From positions 78,559,714-78,623,713 of the forward strand of contig NC_083598.1 of assembly GCF_020882245.1 (NCBI RefSeq): a stretch of DNA of 64,000 bases, in the 5' to 3' direction. Shown piece by piece: positions 1 through 10,545 of this stretch. A program made the translations under genes and the position numbers. This stretch comes from Rhopalosiphum padi (taxonomy: Eukaryota; Arthropoda; Insecta; Hemiptera; Aphididae). How positions within the stretch are numbered: the stretch's first letter is position 1; every line of letters begins with the position of its first letter. The notes under the pieces were generated by a model. The model did not search any database. It saw only the letters and a program-made list of their open reading frames with translations, and was not told where the DNA came from.

Positions 1-879
1 TTTTTTTTTGGTCATTTTCTATCATTTTAAGGCCATTTTTATACTTATTAGGTCATAAACATCCTATCTCTAATTATAAGTTTTATTGTTGGAATTTAAA
101 AAAAAAGTTAATCGTGATTCTACAAATAATTTTTATAAGTGTATAATGTGGTTTAAATTTAGATGATAAATGTTATAGATGGATATGTAAGCGTAAAACA
201 ACGATTTATCATTAAAAAAATAAAACAAGTTATCTACAATATTCAAAATCTTAACCATAAATACTTAAAATTTTCCCAGAGATTTATATTATACTTTTAT
301 ACACATGGTATAATTTTCGAAATATTTTAATTCTTTTTGAACTATTTATAAATATTCGACATTTTTATTTTGTTTTTATTTTCAAAATAAATGTTTGTAC
401 TCTTGATAAATTCTTGAAAATTTAATAATAGATGTCTCAAAAATAGTTAATACTGTAACCAACAATTCAATTCGAAAATATTATATATAAGCGCAATTTA
501 TTTTATTAACATTTTAACTTGAAATTTAAATGAAGAATAATAATTTTAGTTATTTTGTTGTAATTTAAAAATACTATTTGTTGGATTTTTGAAACGTTTA
601 AAATATATTATTATATTTTATATTGGTTTTAATGAAATTTACAAATGCAATATATTCTCGGCAAAAATTAATTCAACCTACCGTATACTATACTAATATT
701 AAAGAAAAAATATACTTTTAATATAGCAATATAAATATATAATAAAATATATTGCAGATAGTATAAAGTATAATATAAGCTGACAGATCGTCTTTATAAT
801 TGATTTTCTGTATAATGCAATGACATTTTTCATTGAATTAAAATGTAATAGACTTACATAACTGTGACTTACTCCTCAA

Positions 880-935
880 TGACGAGGTATAATCGACACC
901 TACTGTACAACAAAGTGGTTACCTACTTTCCCTCG
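880..935. repeat. Dispersed repeat, copy 1 of 3
   Basis: The segment with gtacaacaaagtggttacct next to aatcgacacctact reappears, diverged, at 39770-39826 and in reverse orientation at 57928-57975. The three copies share the order GGTAAnnAACCGCTnTGTTG followed by TACA and AGGTGTCGATTA when put in one orientation, with the middle copy lacking the last part. It is an interspersed repeat with no visible coding capacity and its class is unknown. Confidence 0.5.
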
Positions 936-1505
936 TTTTTAGTTAATGTACTCAAGTCCGTGCGCAATGGGTATGCGGTCAAACTCCCCAATGCCTGTTT
1001 TACATCTAAGTCATTAACAGCTATTAGTGTTATCGAATAAAAAGGAAGTTTACTTCTGCAAGACTCTTGAAGTATAATGTATAATAGAATAACCATAATT
1101 AATAAACACTTTAGTAAACACTTTTTAATTTGTATTTAACTAAACAAATTAATATAAATTAAATACTTTTTTATGATCCCCTCCACGAATAAATCATGTG
1201 CATGGACTGAATGTACAAGATTCTTTAAACAGATCTTTAAACACTATTTATCTTATTAATAAACATTATTTATTTTTTTTTTTAATTACTAAAAAATTGA
1301 TTTTCGAATATTTTGTTAACTATAATTCTTCCCATCGTTTCACGTATTTTATTACAATTCACAATAATGCGCAATTATTTTACATCAATAGGTAAATTTT
1401 ATACTAAAATTATTTGAAAAAAAAAATGTTTTAATTATTGTTGTAAATCTGAATTCAAATTAAATAAAGATTATAGGTTCGTTCATAATTGTCTCCACTT
1501 GCAAG

Positions 1506-1580
1506 TGACGTAAATGATGATACCATTGACGTCAAGAGACACGCAACAAGTACCCATGGTAACCACGATTTGATGACGTG
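1506..1580. promoter_or_regulatory. Cluster of three CRE-like TGACGT sites
   Basis: Three TGACGT cores fall in 75 bp: TGACGTAA at 1506-1513, the full palindromic CRE TGACGTCA at 1527-1534 and TGACGTG at 1574-1580. TGACGTCA is the established binding site of CREB/ATF-type bZIP factors. The surrounding 150 bp is less AT-rich than its flanks. No gene is seen next to it, so a role as a distal enhancer or promoter is only inferred. Confidence 0.35.
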
Positions 1581-1959
1581 AATGCCAGCAGTTATTGATC
1601 CTTAAATAACATTTATGAATGAACAACCCTGGAAGGGATAATGTTACCCTTGAATAGAAATCTCTACGAATGGCGAAGTATGTTTTTTTTTTATATGAAC
1701 CGAAAAATATTGCATGTACATAATTTTTTCCTTTTTACTAAAAATTAATTACATCGTATCTAGGAGAATAAGATTAAGAACAATAATTATAATTTTACGC
1801 TTTATGAAATATAACAAAAATTATTGATTATAAGTATAGCAATATTTTAATACTATATAATGGCACACGATACATACAATTACAATATTTTAGTAGTTAT
1901 ACAAAATGTATAGACTATGTATTGTATGCATAATAAATAATATAAATATGTCGTAAGTC

Positions 1960-2760
1960 ATTTAGAAAATTAGTCTTTTTGTAAAAAGACTAAGCCCTTT
2001 CCAATAGGGTGATCCCGTTTGCAAACTACTTATTGTTTATCTAAACTACCGGCTGTTTTTAAGTCTTATTGCAAACAGGTTAATAGTATTTAGGCCTTTT
2101 AAAAACTATAATTATTATATAATAATTGTATAGTAATTTATTACTTGTACAAATAAAAAATATATTTATTGTATGTACAAGTGCCTATTATATTTATTTA
2201 ATAAAGTTGAATATTATTGTATAGTTTTTGACTATTATACTATTAATTTTATTTATTAAAAATGTTTTGAAAAACATCGTACTAAACAAATAGATGCGCT
2301 TGTTGGAAAAACAATGTGTCGTGTACTAGTGTAACTCAAAATACCACAAAAAAACAACATGTAACAGAAAGTAAATATAAATTTATTTATGTATTTTTTT
2401 TCTTATTAATTATTTAGTGACATTGGTAATATGCTTATTACTTTGTTTATACTATAAATATAAATAAATATTAATAATAATATTATAATAGTCAAAAACT
2501 GTACTATTTATAATGCACAGCTTTACTAAATAAATATAATTGTTAATTATAAAGTTTATTATAATTCTTTTGTTATTTTGTCTACAAATAATACAATTAC
2601 TATATAATAATTCTAGTTTTTAAAAGTCCTAACTGCTCTTAATTTATCTGCAATAAGCCTGAAAAACAGCCGGCCGTTTGGAAAAATAATATAAGTAGTT
2701 CGCAAAGGAGCTACCCCATCAGAAAGAGTAGCCTTTTGCCAATAAACTCATTTTCTCATT
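1960..2760. mobile_element. Foldback DNA transposon with about 280-bp imperfect terminal inverted repeats
   Basis: The left arm, 1960 to about 2245, matches the reverse complement of the right arm, about 2478-2760, nearly throughout. Clear anchors are ccggctgttttt at 2049-2060 against aaaaacagccgg at 2662-2673, gcaaactactta against taagtagttcgc, and atagtttttgactatta at 2221-2237 against its complement at 2486-2502. The outer ends, atttagaaaattagt and its partner actcattttctcatt, also pair. The 230-bp middle is AT-rich and has no transposase frame, so the element is non-autonomous. A possible TAAG duplication flanks it (1954-1957 and 2762-2765 region), but I am not sure of it. Confidence 0.75.
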
Positions 2761-2761
2761 T

Positions 2762-2794
2762 TTAAGCTTACAATATATATAAAAGTAAGCTTAA
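2762..2794. repeat. Perfect 10-bp inverted repeat with 13-nt AT loop
   Basis: ttaagcttac at 2762-2771 is the exact reverse complement of gtaagcttaa at 2785-2794, separated by 13 bases of A/T. It directly abuts the right end of the foldback transposon. It may be part of that element or a nested insertion scar; nothing indicates a transcript. Confidence 0.5.
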
Positions 2795-3222
2795 TGAAAC
2801 AAAAAACCAAAGGTAACTAGGTTGAACTAGCTTTTAAAAATAATGTTAGAAATAATTAATAATAAACCATGTCATAATCATTTACTAAAAATGATGATAT
2901 AGAAATATGAGGTACATCTGCAATTACACTCGAAATTAATAAATCACTATTATAACAACTATTTCCACAGTTAAAATAGTTAAATGAGTAGACTAAAACA
3001 ATATTAAACCCCTTCCTATTTTTAAACTCTCAAAAACATATATAATATATAAATACAAATAATTCATACAAATTAAACTCAATTAAATATTAACTTATGA
3101 AAAAGAAGTTACATAAAAATATTGTTATAAATAAAATAAACAAATAATTATTTATAAAATTGTATTTAAAAAAAAAATGATTGTATATAGATATTATTAT
3201 ACTACAATTACTATACTAATAA

Positions 3223-3441
3223 TTAATCACAAAAAGTTACTTTTATGTCGTTTAGAAAATCATCGATAGGTATTTCAATAATTCTTTGACGAGTTTGATG
3301 GATGCATAGATCTCCATCATTCTTCATATAACCATTATAACCGCCTTTCAAGTATAGAGGAAGCTCCATTGACACGTACAGAACGATTTTGTTTCGTAAT
3401 ACATCATACACGCATAATATTATGCTGGGTATTGGCTCCAA
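3223..3441 (-). CDS. Possible small exon or gene fragment, unknown product
   Basis: An open frame of 72 codons ends in a stop at 3223-3225. Unlike most open frames nearby it has a mixed, protein-like composition, with segments such as YLKGGYNGYMKNDGDL and a charged end IDDFLNDIKVTFCD. There is no ATG at its head; the frame begins at TTG and stays open for about ten codons further upstream to a stop, so it would have to be a terminal exon joined to something else. I recognise no family. It may be a decayed transposon fragment or chance. Confidence 0.2.
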   Translation of the reverse strand: MEPIPSIILCVYDVLRNKIVLYVSMELPLYLKGGYNGYMKNDGDLCIHQTRQRIIEIPIDDFLNDIKVTFCD

Positions 3442-6169
3442 TTTAGAGGTCCATTTATATTGCCTTACGGCTTACAGTTAGCAAATAGAACAAATAATTG
3501 TAGATCATAAAATTGATGACGGATTGCTTACCGCACCGTTACCTACCAAAATGTTATAAATGTCAGCATGTAAATAAAACCAGTAGTGTCAGCAGTAATT
3601 ATGATTTCTTAAACTATTGTGTAGTTCTATAAATAAATATAACATATCAACATATTATGTACTTATTATGATGTATCGACGTAAATAATTATAAAATATA
3701 ATAGATAATATATATATATATATATATATATATTATTTAAAAAATGTTTATACTAATAATACCAGCTACTTACCTAAATTTTATTATATTATTTTATTTT
3801 ATAGACACAAATTATTATGAGTTATGACATTATAAATGTATCATTGAATCCATCTATTATAATATTCTATACAATATACCTACACAATATAACTAGGTAT
3901 CTTATAATTAATTTCATGTTTTGCTATTGCTTATAACATATTATGACTAATGACTATATATTACTTTATTTTTAATATTATTTTATACCAATAAAATCGA
4001 ATACGATAAAATGAAACACGATATTATCGTAATAGTTCGTAATATAACCGCTATCTATCCATGTGTATATTAACCATTTATTTTAAATCACAAAGTGAAT
4101 AGTGGTGCACTCTAATGTTGTATACAAAATACATATCTAATATCTAAATCTAATACATATAAAATACAAAACTTTTCAATCCTATTACAAATCCTATTAC
4201 TCCACTCAGACGGTTAGGTTAAGGCACTCACAAGTAGAAAATACTACCTACTTAGTACTTAGGTATTCGCTTTTGCTTCCATTTTCGTCAAATTAGAACT
4301 CAAAATATCTATAAAAAAAATTTGTGTCAGATATATATTTCATTATTTTAGAATATTGCGTAACACTTACTTTTTATGGAAGTCCTTATACTAAATTGTC
4401 AAGCTTTATTTTTTTTTATTTTTTTTTTTTATTTAACAACAAAATAATTTACATATTTTCGTATGCTGCTATCAAAATGTACACATGTATAAATGCAAAA
4501 CTGGAAATTAATGAGTTAAAAATATAAAGTTAGTTACTTTTAAGTTTTTCGCTTTTCAAACGCTTATAAAACAAAATTACGACTGTGTATTTTCAATATT
4601 TTGATTTCTGTAAAAGTAACTTACGAGAACATTTTTATAACATTTTCAAGCTTTTTTTAATAATAAATAAAAATGTTATTGTACATTAATCAAAAAAAAA
4701 AAATAAGCATACCTATAAAAAAAACCAAAAATTTAAAATAATATTTTATGGATATTATCTTTACCTAATAGACTAATATAGCACAAAAATGCAAAAGTAT
4801 AGCGGCAGCTGAACAACAATCTGACAGACAGAATGTTTGTCATGTGCAAATACATTTTGAATACCTATATAGTAGTTAATACCTACCTATGTATTATAAT
4901 ATTGTTCTATACCTACAATGCTGTATAAGCTATATTATATGTAAACTTACAACGGACTACAAATAATAAAAAATTAGTTTTGAATCGATTTAAATTTAGA
5001 GGTCTGACTATAGTGCCAGACTGCCAGAGTGAACTGCAACCACGCAAAACACCTATGATCCTTAAAAGGAACTCATGAAAAATACAGAAATTAAGATAAC
5101 ACAAATTGATATGTTTAAGCTTACAATATACGCTAATATTGTTATTTAAAGTTTATATTACCTATATCCGGCTATATGAAAAACAAAATATAAAAATATA
5201 ATGAAAAACTGTAAGTATACCTATAATATGGCTCTATAGTATAGCATACGTCATAAAAGTTAACTGTTGATTCATGACTATTCAATATTCGTAGTAGATA
5301 GGTACTTATTTACTGTTAATATTTTGTTATACATTTGATATAAACCATCATAAATCATCGTATAAACATAATTTATTACATCGTTCCTTATCGATACTAT
5401 AATATACTATACAACATATAGGTTATACCTAGCACCTGGCTATATACACGTCATTCTATCACGCTTGTAGATAGAACTGATCAAAGCGTATTTTTAAATT
5501 TGTAATGAAGTAACATTACAAATTGGCCGTGCCGTAGCTTGGTAGGGGGGCTTCAAAGCTTAAGTCCCCCTTGAAATATCAAATTGCAGGAAATTGTATA
5601 TATTCGCCTGTCACGAGCACGAATTGTTACTCGTTTCTTGTATCTACCATCGTACATCGTAGTATTGTTTGCTGATGAATATTCACATAGAGATACATAT
5701 TGATTCTGAAAAAATAATTAATATGTTTGCTTCAAAAAAAGAATGACGCTTGAATTTTAAATTATAAACAAATGTTATTTATTTATTTAATTTTTTTATT
5801 ATTATTAAATGTACTAAAATTTGTATTTTCAGTTATTTTTACAATTATATAATTAAATAAATTTATACGGATAGTTCTTTTTTGCATGACTGCATGAAAA
5901 AATTAAAAATAAATAACAAAGCAAGTGGAAATTTTTGAATTCAATATTCTCAATATCATTCCATGAATTGCAGTGGCAGTCAAATGATTTTGTCTTGGGA
6001 GGGGGCGTAAAAAATAAAACAAAATTTAATACAATAACATAATAGTATAATGTACATAAATTTAATTGTTATAAATATTAATGAAAAAAAGTCATGGGAG
6101 GATCTATCCCCTCACCCCTCCACCGTCGTTAGGAGGTTCAAGCTACCATAAATTGAAATGCAGGGGCCA

Positions 6170-6240
6170 TGGCATTCCTTCGATTTATCGAAAATTCGGC
6201 TTATAGAAGTTCGAGTTATCGAGATTCCCAGGTTCCACTG
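6170..6240. mobile_element. pogo/Tigger-like transposon terminal repeat (solo end)
   Basis: Read on the minus strand from 6240 the sequence starts CAGTGGAACCTGGGAATC and continues through TCGATAACTCGAAC, the form typical of the terminal inverted repeats of pogo/Tigger-type Tc1-mariner elements, which start CAGTnnAACCT and carry TCGATAA-like blocks. The dinucleotide TA follows directly at 6241-6242, as expected for TA-target insertion. I do not find the opposite end nearby, so it is a truncated or decayed copy. Confidence 0.55.
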
Positions 6241-6508
6241 TATATTGTAAAAATCCTGTAATACCCTAGCAATTAAATATTATAGCCCCCCCCCCCCCCG
6301 CAAAAAATATCCAGGCAATAGCCTGCAAATTTTAGTAAATTTGTAGTTTATCTACTACAATCGTGATGGAAACTTAAGACTTTCCCCTTAGATAAGGAAT
6401 TGTGGCCATTTAATTGGCAGCATTAACAATACCGAATTCGACTACCTATCTACATATATTTTAATATTTTGCGAAAGATAAACAAGGAATAAATATAGAT
6501 TTAAGGCC

Positions 6509-6922
6509 CAGTGGATGTATTTCGTAGTAGGGGTACTGGACCTCCCCCCCCAAAAAAAAAAAATCTCTCCAAAAAAAAAAAACTAAAATTCTTACATATT
6601 TGCAGAACCCGATTTATGTAGGCACGCGCGGACATATTTTTTTCCCGTTAAAAAAATATTATATAAGATATAGTTTAAAATTCGTTACGCAACATATGTT
6701 CCTTCAGCATGGTTTTAAGTAATAAGTATAGAAATTATACATTTATAATAATACAATTATATATTTTGTTCAACTTCCTCCAAAAACTGCATAAGGACGT
6801 AACTATTACAAGATATCATAGTTTATATTATATAAACTATTATTCATATATTATAGTTTATCATAGATTAATTATGTATAAACTGAGGAACCCCCCCAGA
6901 AAAATTTGAAAATACGCCACTG
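6509..6922. mobile_element. Small non-autonomous DNA element with CAGTGG ends
   Basis: The left end CAGTGGATGTATTTC at 6509-6523 pairs with the right end GAAAATACGCCACTG at 6908-6922, an imperfect 15-bp terminal inverted repeat. Poly-C and poly-A runs lie just inside both ends, as in many aphid MITEs. No matching target-site duplication is visible (ttaaggcc against aattttag), so either the flanks have decayed or two separate remnants face each other. No coding capacity. Confidence 0.4.
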
Positions 6923-8458
6923 AATTTTAGCAATAAGCATGTTACTTATCTTATTTATTTGTATAGGTACCTATTTAATATAATAATATTATCTAGGCTC
7001 TCCAGTATAAGTAAGGCACTGTAGAGAATAGAGATCTTTATAGCCTTATAGGGCTCTAGTATAAAGGTCTATGCTCAGCTATAATTTTTTATAAAGGGGC
7101 CGAACTGTACCCATAATAATATCGATGAAACATGAATAAGTATGGGTACGGTTGGGATACCACGTAGATAACACCCTTGATATTTTTCATTTGTCTTACT
7201 GGCAACACTGCTGTCACGGTCGATTACGATAAGACTATTGATAATATTTGTTTTTATTATTATTATTAATATTATTATGATTATTGCTTTAATTTTTATT
7301 TGTTACGACTACATAAATAATTTATTAAAAGAAAAAAGACGATTGATTCAAGACAAATTAATATTTACACTTACAATATGTCTACATTAATATTTACTGT
7401 ATAGACATTTTTAAAATACTGTAAACTTCAACACTACTTTAAACGTCAACATCATTATTATACTTAAATTGTTAATAAATAGACTGCAAAATTGAAGGTA
7501 GAGTCAACATATTCATATTTTTATTTTATGATGTTAGAATTGGTTTAGACATATACATATTGTTTTCATATCGAATGACTTAATTAAAATATTCATGATT
7601 TATTGTGAAAAATGATTTATTTAATATTATTTTGAAACATATTGTAGATATTTAAGAAAACACATTGAATAGTATTTATATTAATTATTCATACCTAGCC
7701 TTGTATTCTTAAAATATATACAAAAATAACAAACCTTAATACTTTTGTATTAGTTTTCAACTCGATAATATTAGAATTTTAAAGTTTCAAAAGTTCTATT
7801 GTTTTATATACCTATATATGTAATACTGTAATTTTTTACAATTTTGTTTAACTGCATGTACTTTTTTATTTATTTATACATGTAAGCTGATTAATTGAAA
7901 TTAAATATTATTATACAAAAGAAACATAACCATTTATTCAGTATACTCACTTCTATATTCTGCTTTTAATGAGACTCAGCATATTATGGTAATTACTTAA
8001 ATGCCTGTTTCACAATAAAAATAGTTTATTAATTACAATATTAATATATTTTTAATATTACATGAAAATGTAAATAATTATTAAATAATGATCATGTAAT
8101 TAACTTTAGAATAGAAAATTATTAATATATCTTCTTTTGTAGGTAGCCATTTAGATACACAGTTAAAATTATACTTTTATTTTAATATCAATAATTTATA
8201 AAATAAATGTTTATTTATTTTTAGTTCATAAATTTTTACATTTAGTAAATAAAATATAAATATACCTGGAGGGGCTGAAGGTTGAGTTTGCCTATGTCAT
8301 AGGTGAATTGATAGTTGGAGAATTTTTATGAAAAAAAAATTATTAAAAATAATTATGTCATAGGTATTTAAAAAGACCTCTAACTGTATCAATGATAATA
8401 ATTAGCAAAATTTAAGATTGTAAAAATAATTATTATAATATATTTTTTTTTGCATCAG

Positions 8459-10269
8459 GTACGTGGGATTGGTGTTCTCCACCCGTGCATCTCTTTTCAT
8501 CCCTTGGTGCACGGTCTAGTGCACTACATATGGGTCCAATGGAACCAGATTCACCTTTGCCTAATCGGCTAACACACGTCTCTGATAAACATCCAAGATG
8601 TATGTTAGCCGAATTCAGTTCTATGCGCCGTCATCGTGAATTATGTGATGTTGTTCTCAATATCAACAATCGAAAAATATTCGCTCACCGTAACATTTTA
8701 TCTGCATGTAGTCCTTACTTCAGGGCTATGTTTAACGGAGACCTAGCTGAATCACGACAAACAGAAGTCACTATACGTGATATGGATGAAATAGCAATGG
8801 AACTTTTAATTGAATTTTGTTATTCCGCTCGAATCACAGTAGAAGAATCTAATGTCCAAACTCTTCTTCCAGCTGCTTGTCTGTTGCAATTAACGGAAAT
8901 ACAAGATATTTGTTGTGAGTTTTTAAGGAGGCAACTCGATCCATCAAATTGTCTGGGCATCAGAGCATTTGCAGATACACATTCTTGTCTTGATCTTTTA
9001 CGTGTAGCCGATAAATATACACAGCATAATTTTCAAGAAGTTATGGAGAGTGAAGAATTTCTTCTTCTTCCAGTTACACAACTAATCGATTTAATTGCCA
9101 GTGATGAACTTAATGTGAGAACAGAAGAGCAAGTGTTCAGCGCTGCAATGTCTTGGGTGAAATATAATATTTCTGAGCGACGACAGAATCTTCCACAGGT
9201 ACTTCAGCATGTACGATTACCTTTGTTAAGTCCTAAGTTTCTAGTTGGCACAGTAGGGGCTGACTTATTAGTTCGTAGTGATGAAACATGTAGAGATCTC
9301 GTTGATGAAGCTAAAAACTATTTACTGTTACCACAAGAACGACCTTTAATGCAAGGACCCCGAACTCGACCTCGCAAACCTACTCAAAGGGGTCAGCTTT
9401 TATTTGCCGTTGGAGGTTGGTGTAGTGGAGATGCTATAGCTTCAGTTGAACGTTATGATCCACAAACAGAAGATTGGAAGCTACAGGCACAAATGAGTAA
9501 ACGAAGATGTGGAGTTGGAGTAGCTGTACTTAATGATTTGTTATATGCAGTTGGTGGACATGATGGACAATCGTACCTTAACAGTATAGAACGATATGAT
9601 CCTCAGACCAATCAATGGTCATGTGATGTAGCTCCTACAACTTCATGTCGAACAAGTGTTGGAGTGGCTGTTTTGGATGGTTTGCTATATGCAGTGGGAG
9701 GTCAAGATGGTGTACAATGTTTAAGTCATGTTGAACGTTATGACCCCAAGGAAAATAAATGGAGTAAAGTGGCTCCCATGACAACAAGAAGATTAGGTGT
9801 TGCTGTGGCAGTATTAGGAGGTTATTTGTATGCAATTGGTGGTTCAGACGGACAATCGCCGTTAAGTTCTGTCGAACGTTATGATCCAAGACAGAATAAA
9901 TGGACTGTAATGGCCCCAATGTCAACAAGAAGGAAACATTTGGGATGTGCTGTTTATAAAGATATGATATATGCAGTGGGAGGCCGTGATGATTGCATGG
10001 AATTAAGTAGTGCTGAAAGATATAATCCACATACAAATTCGTGGTCACCAATAGTTGCTATGACATCTCGGAGAAGTGGTGTAGGTTTAGCTGTGGTTAA
10101 TGGACAACTGTATGCTGTTGGTGGATTCGATGGAACAGCATACCTAAAAACAATTGAAGTATATGATCAAAGCCAAAATCAGTGGCGGCTTTGTGGAACA
10201 ATGAACTATAGACGTCTTGGAGGTGGTGTTGGAGTAATGAGATCACCTCAAACGGATAACAATTTTTAA
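8459..10269 (+). CDS. diablo: Kelch-like protein diablo / KLHL20, Cullin-3 adaptor
   Basis: BTB-BACK-Kelch protein, the substrate-recognition subunit of a CUL3-RING ubiquitin ligase. BTB binds CUL3 and dimerises, and the Kelch propeller recruits substrates. The best ATG is at 8530, giving 579 aa. BTB lies at about residues 30-140 (ELCDVVLNINNRKIFAHR), BACK at about 145-250 and six Kelch repeats at about 288-575, each with YAVGG- and ERYDP-type blocks. The sequence is very close to Drosophila diablo and human KLHL20, for example VGGWCSGDAIASVERYDPQT. Coding is uninterrupted. A splice acceptor (tttttttttgcatcag) ends at 8458, and the frame stays open from there through a GTG at 8485 to the ATG, so an upstream exon exists and an N-terminal extension is possible. 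The C terminus, PQTDNNF, is shorter than in Drosophila. The orthologue call is firm; the exact start is not. Confidence 0.95.
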
Positions 10270-10539
10270 ACTATTTCAGATTAACAAACTGTTTATTTTA
10301 TTATATAATTAATAGTGTAGATTTATTGTTTATATTGTTTTGTCTCAAATTATAGTATATCTCAGTGATATTCTACTCTACTTTACTCTAATCAGTCACT
10401 GAGATGTATTACAGTTTGAGAAAGATTATTTTTAAAGTGCTATTGTAGAAATTTTTTTTTAGCAATACAAAGCAACTTAAAAATATACCTATTGTAACTT
10501 AAAGCTTTTAAGATAATTTTCTTTGATGTATTAATCACA

Positions 10540-10545
10540 AATAAA
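10540..10545 (+). promoter_or_regulatory. Poly(A) signal candidate for diablo
   Basis: AATAAA, the first canonical hexamer I see after the diablo stop codon, about 270 bases downstream. It would give a short AT-rich 3' untranslated region. Other AATAAA copies follow, so the site actually used is unknown. Confidence 0.35.

Larger units (their letters stand above)
1..8458. other. AT-rich intergenic DNA left of diablo/KLHL20
   Basis: No convincing gene is visible here on either strand. Short open frames are mostly low-complexity Ile/Tyr/Phe/Asn runs expected by chance in AT-rich DNA. The stretch contains mobile-element remnants, a CRE-like cluster near 1506-1580, a TA dinucleotide run near 3707-3732, poly-C and poly-A runs near 6286-6300 and 6543-6583, and one possible small coding piece on the minus strand at 3223-3441, all listed separately. 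The 5' untranslated exon and promoter of diablo should lie in the right part, because the diablo exon begins with a splice acceptor. Confidence 0.6.

Noticed and set aside
5520..6150. G- and C-run-bearing segments near 5520-5580 and 5970-6130 as MITEs
   Set aside because: They look like decayed transposon edges, but I could not pair ends or find target duplications.
9635..10051. 138-codon minus-strand frame inside diablo
   Set aside because: It is antisense to the well-supported Kelch repeats. Periodic Kelch sequence leaves the opposite strand open by chance.
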